Assembly (NCBI RefSeq): GCF_000425145.1
Contig: NZ_AULF01000021.1
Location: forward strand, 34,959 to 98,958
From: Pedobacter glucosidilyticus DSM 23534
GTDB lineage: Bacteria > Bacteroidota > Bacteroidia > Sphingobacteriales > Sphingobacteriaceae
DNA: 64,000 bases
Direction: 5' to 3'
Under the pieces are notes generated by a model. It was not told where the DNA came from and did not search any database. It saw only the letters and a program-made list of their open reading frames with translations. Below are positions 55,320 to 63,616 of the stretch, one piece after another (within the stretch, counting starts at the first letter, position 1; each line of letters begins with the position of its first letter). A program made the position numbers and the translations under genes.

Positions 55320-55814
55320 TTAACAGTCGGCGTCTTCTATATGCCTTTCCATGATATAATCATTCAAGATAAACTCGTGGTAAGGAATATCTACTTCTTC
55401 AGCAATATGAAAGCCTAGTCTTTGGTAAAAATGTAAAGCTGGATTGTTTCTATTTACGTTTAAACGTAATAAAGTAGCACCATGCACAAAAGCCTCTGCG
55501 CCAATATAATTCATGATTTGCTTACCAGCTCCCATCCCCTGCAAATCGGGTAAAATGTACAGTTTATGAATATTACAAACTGTCTGAGAAAAAGAATAAC
55601 TGCTAAATCCTACTGCTTTTTCATCCTGATAAAGGAGAATAAAAGAATGCCCTTCGGCCATTTGAGCTTTTAAAGCATCCAGATGATAAATCTGCGTAAG
55701 CATAAAGCTTATTTGCGCTTCACTGATATAAGCCTCATAAGTTGGCCACCAAATTTCTTGAGCCAGCTGTTGTATGAGAGGTAAATCATGCAAAGCTGCT
55801 TTTCTTATTTCCAT
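55320..55814 (-). CDS. GNAT-family N-acetyltransferase
   Basis: The 164-residue protein has the GNAT fold: MEIRKAALHDLPLIQQLAQE at the start and the acetyl-CoA loop in YILPDLQGMGAGKQIM. The later strand and helix LRLNVNRNNPALHFYQRLGF are typical of RimI-like and small-molecule acetyltransferases. The substrate is unknown. Its ATG shares one base with the stop of the thiamine-pyrophosphokinase-like gene, so it is the last gene of the leftward 58670-55320 run. Confidence 0.93.
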   Translation of the reverse strand: MEIRKAALHDLPLIQQLAQEIWWPTYEAYISEAQISFMLTQIYHLDALKAQMAEGHSFILLYQDEKAVGFSSYSFSQTVCNIHKLYILPDLQGMGAGKQIMNYIGAEAFVHGATLLRLNVNRNNPALHFYQRLGFHIAEEVDIPYHEFILNDYIMERHIEDADC

Positions 55815-56386
55815 TATAAATCTTCAGCTATAAAAATAAAAGGTTGTTGAAAAGACAAACTATAAAAGCCATCTTTCTCTGTTTGATAATGGTTGTTTGC
55901 TATCAAATTTAAACCTTTTACACTTAATTGAACAGCTTCTTGCAAAATGTAAATATTTTCTTGAGCTGGTTTCCACTTACTAAACTCGGGTTTCACGGGA
56001 AACATTTTTTTACCATCAGCAAAAACTACCAAGTCTAAATAATCAACAAACAACAAATAGTCTTTAGCCAAAAAAGTATCGGTAATGATGTTTACCGATG
56101 GATATTCATGCGCAACCAGATATTTTAATACAGCTGTAGTTACATCATCATCGCCGCAAGGAATAATTTTTATATGCTCTTGAAGCGCAAAAGAAACATC
56201 TTCTTTGCTTACCACAACATCTATTTTAATGCCTAAAGAAACAACATGGTCATAAATAGCAGCATGTACAATAACGGTTGGAGACCATTCTAACAACTGC
56301 CCTAAGTATTCCTCATCAAAGCCACTCATGTTTAAAATAAACAAGGCTGGTTCTTGCTTTTCGCGGATGATATGATGAGAAGACAT
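55814..56386 (-). CDS. Divergent thiamine-pyrophosphokinase-like protein
   Basis: The 190-residue protein opens MSSHHIIREKQEPALFI and contains LLEWSPTVIVHAAIYDHVVS, a pattern I recognise from thiamine pyrophosphokinases of this bacterial group. The expected aspartate-rich substrate segment (of the GDxD kind after LGIKIDVV) is not present; VVSKEDVSFAL stands there instead. The C-terminal half (GLNLIANNHYQTEKDGF) keeps the general plan of the thiamine-binding domain. It may be a catalytically inactive or re-purposed paralogue. It lies between a thiE-like gene and the acetyltransferase gene, which supports a link with thiamine. The family call is tentative. Confidence 0.6.
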   Translation of the reverse strand: MSSHHIIREKQEPALFILNMSGFDEEYLGQLLEWSPTVIVHAAIYDHVVSLGIKIDVVVSKEDVSFALQEHIKIIPCGDDDVTTAVLKYLVAHEYPSVNIITDTFLAKDYLLFVDYLDLVVFADGKKMFPVKPEFSKWKPAQENIYILQEAVQLSVKGLNLIANNHYQTEKDGFYSLSFQQPFIFIAEDL

Positions 56387-56389
56387 AAA

Positions 56390-57022
56390 TTAATGTAAGA
56401 GGTTGTAAAATTGCTTAAAGGCTTCTGCCGGATGTTCGGCTTTGTTAACTGCTGCTGATACTGCTACACCTTTAATGCCAGTTTTTAGCAAATCTGCTAC
56501 ATCATTTAAACCAACACCACCTGCTGCAATCAGTGGGAAATCAATTCCTGCTTGCTTTAAAGCAGTTACAGCCTCTGCATAACCTTGGATACCCCAATGT
56601 TGGCAATTATTGGGTTTTGTTTCGGTATGGCCAAAAGGTCCGCAACCTATATAGTCAGCCCCGTTTTGGATGTGTTTGAGGATGGTTGCTAAATCATTGG
56701 CAGATGCACCTAAGGTTTTATCATCACCAATTTGTGCTCTTACCAAAGAAACATCAGCATCCATATCTTCTATATGAACACCCTGTATATCTGCCTGATG
56801 CACTAAGTGTATATGGTTGGTAACAATTAAAGTTGTGCCCCAATCATCACAAATACTAGCTATTTGATGGATTTCTGCTAGCATCTCCTCATCAGATTTA
56901 GATAAGCAACGGTATTGCACCCATTTTGCGCCTTGCGAACAGGCCATTTCTACCTGTGCTATATGACTGATATGAGGTAAATCTTGTGTGAGGTAATGTA
57001 AGGTATCAACAAATTTCTTCAT
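56390..57022 (-). CDS. thiE: Thiamine phosphate synthase-like protein
   Basis: The 210-residue protein has the TIM-barrel fold of ThiE, which joins the pyrimidine and thiazole halves of thiamine. Recognisable parts are GAKWVQYRC (where ThiE has VQxR), LIVTNHIHLVHQADIQGVHI, GASANDLATILKHIQNGADY and IGCGPFGHTETKP. LIAAGGVGLNDVADLLKTGI closes the phosphate site. Several positions deviate slightly from canonical ThiE (for example GASAND for the usual GxSxH), so a TenI-like role cannot be excluded. It is three bases from the downstream TPK-like gene and one base from the pafA-like gene. Confidence 0.85.
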   Translation of the reverse strand: MKKFVDTLHYLTQDLPHISHIAQVEMACSQGAKWVQYRCLSKSDEEMLAEIHQIASICDDWGTTLIVTNHIHLVHQADIQGVHIEDMDADVSLVRAQIGDDKTLGASANDLATILKHIQNGADYIGCGPFGHTETKPNNCQHWGIQGYAEAVTALKQAGIDFPLIAAGGVGLNDVADLLKTGIKGVAVSAAVNKAEHPAEAFKQFYNLLH

Positions 57023-57023
57023 G

Positions 57024-58670
57024 TTATTTTAAAGCTTCGGTAACTACATCGCCAATATTACCATTAGGTTCTTGTATGCGTAATAAAGCAGAAATGGTAG
57101 GCGCAATATCACTCATAGAAACGGTTCTGTTGCTGATGCCTTGTTTAATTCCCCATCCCATAAATACCATCGGGATATGCGTATCGTAAGGATTCCAAAC
57201 TCCATGCGATGTTCCGGTTATGCCATAACCTTGAAACCATGCCGGGTCTAATACAATTTGTAGCTCGCCACTTCTTTTTATATGATAAGCGTTGATGATT
57301 TTCTCTCTCAACTTAGCAGGTACAGCACCTTCGTTCACATTGGCTAAATCAACCACAAAAGATACTCCTTCTTGCTTTTTAAGAAAATGGATACAGTCTT
57401 TTTTTAAGTCATCTATATCAATTTTGCTAGCTTCAATAGCCTGATAGTTGAAATTTACCTGATAATTGGTAATAGCTCTTATTAAACCTTTAACTTGGTA
57501 TTTAGTAAATAAAAGCTCGTTTAATTGTTTAGAGATGGTTCTGGTGTTGAAATAGCCAGCATTAATCTTGTTATCAATTAAAAAATTAGGGTTATGCGCT
57601 GCGCCATGATCAGCACTTAAGAAAAAAGTATAATTTCCCTTGCCTACGGTATTATCCAAATAAGTTAAAAATACTTCTAAGTCTTTATCCAACCTTAAAT
57701 AAGTATCTTCTATCTCTATCGAGTTTGGACCAAACTGATGACCAATATAATCTGTACTGGATAAGCTTACGGCTAATAAATCTGTAATATCATCGACGCC
57801 AAGCTTTTCTTCTTTTACGGTAGCTTTTGCAAAATCTAAAGTTAGGGTATTGGCAAAAGGTGTATTTCTGATGGTATTAAAATCAGACCCTTTTATTTGA
57901 GGTATTTTATGGGGGAAAACCGGTTTTGCTTCGCCTTTAAATTTTCCTTCATACTTATTGTCATCTACGCTGCTTTGCACATAAGTGTTGATTGGATAAA
58001 GGGTATTCCAATCTTGTGTTAAATATTTATCTACCAATTTTTGGTTGTTAAAAGTTTTTACCCATGTTGGTAAATCTTGCATATAATAGGTAGAACTTAT
58101 CCAAGAGCCCGTTAAATCATCAAACCAGTAAGCTGCGTTGGCACTATGACCGGCCGGAAGTATTCCCCCTCTATCCTTTAAAGCGATGCCAATAACTTTA
58201 GCTCTGAAATTGGTAGCTAGTTTTAATTCATCGCCAATGGTAGAACTTAACAGATTTTTAGGCGACATTCTACCAGCGTCTGATGTACTACCTACCGTAT
58301 TTACCGTGGTATCTTCTGTACAATACATATCATAACCGCTATTTTGCTCTATCCAATTGTTAGCCGTTATACCGTTAATGGCGGGTACAGAGCCTGTATA
58401 AATGCTGGCATGGCCACAAGCTGTTTGCGTAGTTGCATATCCAATATGGGCGTTCTCGCAAGAAAAACCTTCTTTTAATAATCTTTTAAAACCTCCTTCT
58501 CCGTAACGGGATGCGTAACGATAAAGGTAATCCCATCTCATTTGGTCTACCACTAAGCCAACCACCAGTTTTGGGCGGGCAGGGGTGCTGGCTTTTGGAG
58601 GTTGGGGTTTTTGTTGTGCAAATAAAAGAATGGGTACTAGCAAGCAAATAAGCAAATAAGAGGCTCTCAT
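57024..58670 (-). CDS. PafA-type exported alkaline phosphatase
   Basis: The 548-residue protein has an N-terminal signal sequence (MRASYLLICLLVPILLFAQ). It resembles PafA of Flavobacteria. The metal site is visible in VGLVVDQMRWDYLYRY (Asp42), and the threonine nucleophile is in ATTQTACGHASIYTGS (about Thr83). Later motifs are TDLLAVSLSSTDYIGHQFGP, FLSADHGAAHNPNF and TGTSHGVWNPYDTHIP, supplying the second metal site. PafA hydrolyses phosphomonoesters in the periplasm independent of phosphate inhibition. It is the first gene of the run containing the thiE-like gene, perhaps by chance. Confidence 0.92.
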   Translation of the reverse strand: MRASYLLICLLVPILLFAQQKPQPPKASTPARPKLVVGLVVDQMRWDYLYRYASRYGEGGFKRLLKEGFSCENAHIGYATTQTACGHASIYTGSVPAINGITANNWIEQNSGYDMYCTEDTTVNTVGSTSDAGRMSPKNLLSSTIGDELKLATNFRAKVIGIALKDRGGILPAGHSANAAYWFDDLTGSWISSTYYMQDLPTWVKTFNNQKLVDKYLTQDWNTLYPINTYVQSSVDDNKYEGKFKGEAKPVFPHKIPQIKGSDFNTIRNTPFANTLTLDFAKATVKEEKLGVDDITDLLAVSLSSTDYIGHQFGPNSIEIEDTYLRLDKDLEVFLTYLDNTVGKGNYTFFLSADHGAAHNPNFLIDNKINAGYFNTRTISKQLNELLFTKYQVKGLIRAITNYQVNFNYQAIEASKIDIDDLKKDCIHFLKKQEGVSFVVDLANVNEGAVPAKLREKIINAYHIKRSGELQIVLDPAWFQGYGITGTSHGVWNPYDTHIPMVFMGWGIKQGISNRTVSMSDIAPTISALLRIQEPNGNIGDVVTEALK

Positions 58671-59014
58671 TGGATATAAATTAAACCGATAAAGTTAAAA
58701 AATAATATCCTCAAAACTGCCTGCTATTGTAAAGATGATGCTAAGTTTTTATGAATAATTAATCCTAGCTATTAAAGCTTGAAAGGTGTTTTCTGAACCT
58801 TAGCATTTTGTGAAGCTTAGAAGGCTAAATTCAAAGAAGATAGTTATAACAGCTATTTTATGGTTGTAGCTTAACCCTAAAATAGCCTAAAAAACTTATT
58901 AAACACCTATAAAACAAGTAATATATAAAAATTTAAAAAATAATTAAGAAAAGTGTTAGGGTTTTTACCTATCAGAAACGTTACACGAATATTATTAATA
59001 AAATCTAAAAAATT
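58671..59014. other. Divergent intergenic region
   Basis: This is 344 AT-rich bases between the divergent pafA-like gene and the exported three-gene operon. The only structure noticed is a distant dyad: AACCCTAA near 58872 and TTAGGGTT near 58956. The promoter of the operon should lie in the AT-rich right part (58900-59000). I found no convincing -7/-33 pair and no gene. Confidence 0.4.
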
Positions 59015-60484
59015 ATGTCAATGAAAATTACAAAACTCAAATTATTTCTGATGACTATCGGTTTAGGTATCATTAGCCAAACACAAATTAACGCACAAAC
59101 TATTGATGCTACAGGGACAACGAACCAGTTTTTTGAAATCAACAAAAACGGAGGAAGCACAACCTCTTTTATGAGAATTAGAAGTGCTACTACATCTCCT
59201 TATTGGAATTTCATTAATACGAATGGTGCTTTTAAAATAAATAATAACCTTACAGATAATATTTTTAATATTCTGTCTGATGGCAAAATTGGTATTGGCA
59301 CTATAGCTCCTGCATCAAAACTTGATATATCAGATGGTGATATACGGTTTACTATGCCTAATGGTGCAGGTAGAAAAGGTTCAAAAATTGAGTGGTATGA
59401 AAATGCTTATGGAAACGAGAAAATCGAGCTAACTTATGTAGGTCAAAATCTATCATTACCATTCAGAGGATTAGATCGTTTAGTATTTGCAAATGGGGCT
59501 TGGGATTGGAATAGTATATCAGAATCAGCCAATACAAACCAAGAGCACACCAATGTAATTATGGCAATGGAACCAGGTAGTAAAGCTGTTGGTATTGGAA
59601 CTCTAAACCCGAAATGGCGTTTAGATGTAACAGGCGCAATAAATGCCACAGAATATAGGCTAAATGGAGAAGTGGTAAGTTTTGGTGGAGGCGGAGGTAC
59701 CAGCCCATGGACTTTAAGTGGTTCTGATATAAATTATTTAGGAGGAAATGTTGGTGTTGGAATAGCTAATCCAGAAAGAAAATTACACATGAGAGGAGAT
59801 GTTCTACGTATAGATAGAGATCACCAAACGTCTGGAGTAATTATAGCAAGATTTAATAGTGGTTATTCAAGTGTGAATAAGTCCTTTTTAATTGGAGTTG
59901 ATGGGGATGACGGAATTGAAGGTGAGTTTTCAATTGCTGATTATGGAAATGGATTGGATCTTACCGGGGCAGGAAATAAAAGATTTATTATCCAGAATGA
60001 TGGAAATGTAGAAATAGTGAAAAGCCTTTCAGTTGGGTCTCCAAATATAATACCCGGTACAGTAGCTCATTTTGACGGCCGGGTTTACATTTCAGAAAAT
60101 GATGGTACTGAGCAAGGTTTTACAAGCCTTGTTGATTCTAATTATACAGACTATTTACTTTGGGTAGAAGAAGGAATTGTGAGTAAAGACTTTGCTATTG
60201 CAAACACTACAGATTGGCCAGATTATGTATTTCACAAAGACTATAAATTACCAAGCCTTACTACAATAGAACAATCTATTAAAGAAAATGGCCATTTACC
60301 TACCATGCCATCTGCTAAAGAAATAGAAGATAATGGTTTTACAGTTACAGACATGACTAAACGTATGGTAAAAACTATTGAGGAGCTAACTTTACATACC
60401 ATAGATCAGAAAAAACAAATTGATAATCAAAATAAATTAGTTGCCGAGTTAATGCAACGTTTAGAAATATTAGAAAAGAAATAA
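59015..60484 (+). CDS. Exported tail-fibre-like protein with repeated VGIGT motifs
   Basis: The 489-residue protein has signal sequence MKITKLKLFLMTIGLGIISQ. It carries three degenerate copies of a beta motif seen in phage-tail-fibre-like and adhesin stalks: GKIGIGTIAPASKLDISDG, AVGIGTLNPKWRLDVTGA and NVGVGIANPERKLHMRGD. The C-terminus (KLPSLTTIEQSIKENGHLPT, then a coiled coil TIDQKKQIDNQNKLVAELMQ) is the usual end of these Bacteroidota proteins and may drive trimerisation. No T9SS tail is present. It is the first gene of a three-gene operon (20 bp and 3 bp gaps). Binding partner unknown. Confidence 0.75.
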   Translation: MSMKITKLKLFLMTIGLGIISQTQINAQTIDATGTTNQFFEINKNGGSTTSFMRIRSATTSPYWNFINTNGAFKINNNLTDNIFNILSDGKIGIGTIAPASKLDISDGDIRFTMPNGAGRKGSKIEWYENAYGNEKIELTYVGQNLSLPFRGLDRLVFANGAWDWNSISESANTNQEHTNVIMAMEPGSKAVGIGTLNPKWRLDVTGAINATEYRLNGEVVSFGGGGGTSPWTLSGSDINYLGGNVGVGIANPERKLHMRGDVLRIDRDHQTSGVIIARFNSGYSSVNKSFLIGVDGDDGIEGEFSIADYGNGLDLTGAGNKRFIIQNDGNVEIVKSLSVGSPNIIPGTVAHFDGRVYISENDGTEQGFTSLVDSNYTDYLLWVEEGIVSKDFAIANTTDWPDYVFHKDYKLPSLTTIEQSIKENGHLPTMPSAKEIEDNGFTVTDMTKRMVKTIEELTLHTIDQKKQIDNQNKLVAELMQRLEILEKK

Positions 60485-60504
60485 TTCACTTTTAAAATTT
60501 TATT

Positions 60505-62256
60505 ATGAAACAATTAATAAAATGTTGGTTAGCACTTTGCTTTGTAATAGCTCTATTTTTCCAAAGTACATTTGCACAAACCACCACCTATCAAATAAAA
60601 AGAAAGTATAATCTTAAAGATGCTTATCATTTTAAGGCAGACCATGGATTTGTAGTTTTTACAACTGATAAAACATCAAGTACTAAATTTTCTGTTTCTG
60701 TCGAAACAGCAGAATCATTTTATATCCAAATACCACTTATATGCGGAGGTGCACAGAACCGTAGATGGACTATTTACAAATCTTTTGTAACTGAACAAGA
60801 CATCCAAGATGGCACTTTACAACATTCCGGAGAAGAAGCTTATTTTTATTATAAATCATTCAGAGGAGATTACTACTGTGGTATAGCATCAACTGATAAT
60901 AGAAACTTTTATCAAAATATGGCCTATATCGCTGAAGAGCGTATTGTAGGTGCTTGGTGGACATGGGGTAAACCCATTGATGTAATCATTACACTTACGT
61001 TAGAAGGAAATGCCAAATTATCTGACATTAGGATGGTAAAAACACCCGGTACAGAAGCGCTTTATGCTAAAGACTTTATTAACGGTACAACTTATACTAT
61101 CAACCATGACTGTTATAATAGTAACACAGGTGTTTGTAATGAGCTTAATAAGGTGAGGAGTATTCCTGATGTTACCAAAACAGATGTTGTGATACAAGCA
61201 CATCGTGGGGTTTGGGGCAAACCTAATACCAATCAAGAGAATACTAAAGGAGCAATGATAGCAGCAAACAGCCTAGGCATAAAAGTTTTAGAAAGTGATA
61301 TTATGCCCGTTAATGTGCGAGATGGTGGTACGTATGTAGATAGTCTATCGGGTAAACCTGAAGATTTAGCTTGTTTCCATGATTTTATTTTAACCAGATA
61401 TACAAATGAAAATAATAACGCTAATAGGATTTATAATAAGACAAAAAGTTATTTAGAAGGGCTAAATCTTAAAAAGCCAAGGAGTATAGACGATGGTTTA
61501 GAAAAAATTATGTTTTTTGAGGAATTGATTAATTACGCTGCTGATAATAATTTAATTGTTTGCGTAGATATGAAAAATCTAGAACCTAAAGGCTCAGGTG
61601 GATCATGTACAGAACTTTGTGGCTGGCAAGATGATTCTAAGAAAAAACAATCCTTATATCATAACTTAAAATTTGCTATAAATAGTACAGACATAACAAA
61701 GCTAAAAAATATGGCTATTAAAACTTATGCTACTTATAATGAACTGAAAGCTAATCTTACTACAGGCGATAACCTTGTTCCTGTTGAAAGGTTTAATAAA
61801 GTGTTGTGGGCACCTATTATTGCCGCAAGTAATCAATGGAAGAGGGAAGGTGATATTTCTGGCGCTTATGATCCACTGAAAATTCAGAAGTTTTTAGATG
61901 ATTGGTTTGCACATAATGAAACCGTACTATATTATGAAACTAATTTTTTTAACGATTTTGATGGTAAAACATCTGTTATGCTAAGCAATTCATTTTCATT
62001 TGCGGATGGTAGTATGGTACCCCAAGGCTATAATGTGATGGAGTATATTTATCGTATGACAGGTAGAAGAGCAGGTATTTTCTCGGAAGAACCTGTAGGT
62101 GGTAAAGGAACAGTAAACAGGTGGGGCTCTTGGGGTATTAAAAATCCTGTTAACGACAGAAGAGGAGACCATTTATGGCTACTTAAAAAACCATTTTTTA
62201 AACATGCAGTCATTACTACAGACCGCCCAGACCAGTGGATTCCTTTAAACGATTAA
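60505..62256 (+). CDS. Exported glycerophosphodiester phosphodiesterase-like protein
   Basis: The 583-residue protein has a signal peptide (MKQLIKCWLALCFVIALFF to FAQ). After an N-terminal beta-rich region of about 220 residues, a GDPD-type TIM barrel follows. The catalytic His is 233 in IQAHRGVWGKPNTNQENT, metal ligands Glu263 and Asp265 are in KVLESDIMPV, and the second His is 292 in CFHDFILTRY. The barrel is interrupted by an insertion and continues to about residue 570. The family cleaves glycerophosphodiesters or related lipids such as phosphatidylinositol. The N-terminal region is not recognised and could bind substrate or a surface. It is three bases from the next gene. Confidence 0.8.
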   Translation: MKQLIKCWLALCFVIALFFQSTFAQTTTYQIKRKYNLKDAYHFKADHGFVVFTTDKTSSTKFSVSVETAESFYIQIPLICGGAQNRRWTIYKSFVTEQDIQDGTLQHSGEEAYFYYKSFRGDYYCGIASTDNRNFYQNMAYIAEERIVGAWWTWGKPIDVIITLTLEGNAKLSDIRMVKTPGTEALYAKDFINGTTYTINHDCYNSNTGVCNELNKVRSIPDVTKTDVVIQAHRGVWGKPNTNQENTKGAMIAANSLGIKVLESDIMPVNVRDGGTYVDSLSGKPEDLACFHDFILTRYTNENNNANRIYNKTKSYLEGLNLKKPRSIDDGLEKIMFFEELINYAADNNLIVCVDMKNLEPKGSGGSCTELCGWQDDSKKKQSLYHNLKFAINSTDITKLKNMAIKTYATYNELKANLTTGDNLVPVERFNKVLWAPIIAASNQWKREGDISGAYDPLKIQKFLDDWFAHNETVLYYETNFFNDFDGKTSVMLSNSFSFADGSMVPQGYNVMEYIYRMTGRRAGIFSEEPVGGKGTVNRWGSWGIKNPVNDRRGDHLWLLKKPFFKHAVITTDRPDQWIPLND

Positions 62257-62259
62257 ATC

Positions 62260-63303
62260 ATGACAAATATAAAACATATAATAAAAAGACGAATCCTGAT
62301 TATAGGGTTGGTTATTTTTTCGTCTATTTTGGGGCTTAAAGCCCAGAGTAACTTAACTAAAGCATTGGGTATAACAGAGGCTGATTTTTTAGCCTCACCG
62401 GCAAGTCCAGCTGGCTTTGGTACCGTACGTAATCGATTGACCCCACATCAAGGTAATTGCTTTATAATAACTGCGGATTTTAATGCACAAGATTTCTCTG
62501 ATTTCAATAGTGAAAGCAAGGTATTTTCTTTCAGATTAAGGACAAGTTTACTTTCTGAGATATTAATATTTGAAATTTTAGTGAAAAATATTGGAGGAAA
62601 GAAGCGTTGGTATATAAGAAGACCTCTTGAGGTTGCAGGTGCAAATATGGGAAAAAATTTTAACTTGGATTATGAAATTTATGAAGACTTAGGACTGGAT
62701 GGTAAATTCACTTTTATATTTGGACATCATTTCACTGCTATTGCGGTAGATGCTAATGATACTCTTAATTACAAAATGGCCCCAGTATTTTTTGGTATGG
62801 ATTCAAATCTAGGGTCATTTAATAGTCATATGGGTGAGTTTACCGGAGAAACTGGGATTTATTATGGAAGAGAAGTTTACTTAAAAAAAAAATCAAGAGT
62901 CTACAAAATGCCTGGGGATGCTAAAATAGCTACACTAATAAATGCGTTAAAACCTTCAATAACTAATAACAACATCATTAACGCTATTAAGCCTAAAGGT
63001 ACTAATGATGTAGTATTGATATCAGACCTAACAGAAACTAGCCAAGCTAGCAATTTACAACTTTACCCTAACCCATCAGACGGTAAGTTTAATGTAGATT
63101 TTTCTTTAAAAGAAGGTGGTCCGGTTAGCTTTAAAATCTATGATCTTAAAGGGCAAAAAGTTTACGAGCAAAATGATATACGTTTTGTTAAAGGCAAGCA
63201 TACTTATACTATAGATGTCTCCTCTAAATTACCAGCAGGAGTTTATATATTAAAAGTATCCTCTGCCGAGATTAATCAATCTGTTAAAATGATTGTTCAA
63301 TAG
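62260..63303 (+). CDS. T9SS type-A sorted protein, unknown N-terminal function
   Basis: The 347-residue protein has a signal region (RRILIIGLVIFSSILGLKAQ). The N-terminal 250 residues are beta-rich (SKVFSFRLRTSLLSEILIFE, GLDGKFTFIFGHHFTAIAVD) and match no family I know. The C-terminus is a Por sorting tail: LQLYPNPSDGKFNVDFSL, then KIYDLKGQKVYEQ and LPAGVYILKVSSAEINQSVK. Secretion through T9SS is therefore likely. It is the last gene of the operon and is followed by a terminator. It may act with the GDPD-like enzyme on a surface or extracellular substrate. Confidence 0.8.
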   Translation: MTNIKHIIKRRILIIGLVIFSSILGLKAQSNLTKALGITEADFLASPASPAGFGTVRNRLTPHQGNCFIITADFNAQDFSDFNSESKVFSFRLRTSLLSEILIFEILVKNIGGKKRWYIRRPLEVAGANMGKNFNLDYEIYEDLGLDGKFTFIFGHHFTAIAVDANDTLNYKMAPVFFGMDSNLGSFNSHMGEFTGETGIYYGREVYLKKKSRVYKMPGDAKIATLINALKPSITNNNIINAIKPKGTNDVVLISDLTETSQASNLQLYPNPSDGKFNVDFSLKEGGPVSFKIYDLKGQKVYEQNDIRFVKGKHTYTIDVSSKLPAGVYILKVSSAEINQSVKMIVQ

Positions 63304-63332
63304 ATAGGTAAAACTATTTATGAAAACAGTTT

Positions 63333-63362
63333 AAGGGGTGTACGAAAATACACCCCTTTTTT
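63333..63362 (+). terminator. Terminator of the three-gene exported operon
   Basis: AAGGGGTGTA (63333-63342) pairs perfectly with TACACCCCTT (63349-63358) around a six-base loop, followed by TTTT. It lies 30 bp after the last stop codon. Confidence 0.93.
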
Positions 63363-63616
63363 ATTTTGTACGGCCTATGAACATTTAGAAGAGAAAGCTA
63401 TAACCTATCCACCCCCGGCATGCTGACGAAGGAAGCATCCCACATGCAAATTTTTTCGCTTAATAAGCTTGGATAATTGTCTGAATCAGGATTTGCTTGA
63501 TTTGAGGATGAACAGGATTTTGATTTACTTATACTTAAAAAATTAGGGTAATAGAACCCATGGCTTATATGATGGGACCTTTCACATTCGTTACCATTGA
63601 CGTTTTTTGTAACATA
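63363..63616. repeat. Intergenic region with REP-like palindrome
   Basis: The segment GCATGCTGACGAAGGAAGCATC (about 63418-63440) is an imperfect palindrome: ATGCT pairs with AGCAT and the centre can form a small loop. Similar sequences recur between genes in related bacteria as far as I recall. The rest, up to the transposase stop, shows no gene and probably contains one end of the IS element. Confidence 0.4.

Noticed and set aside
56390..58670. TPP riboswitch upstream of the thiE-like gene
   Set aside because: The gene starts one base after the pafA-like gene, leaving no leader, and no TPP-type conserved core was seen upstream of 58670.
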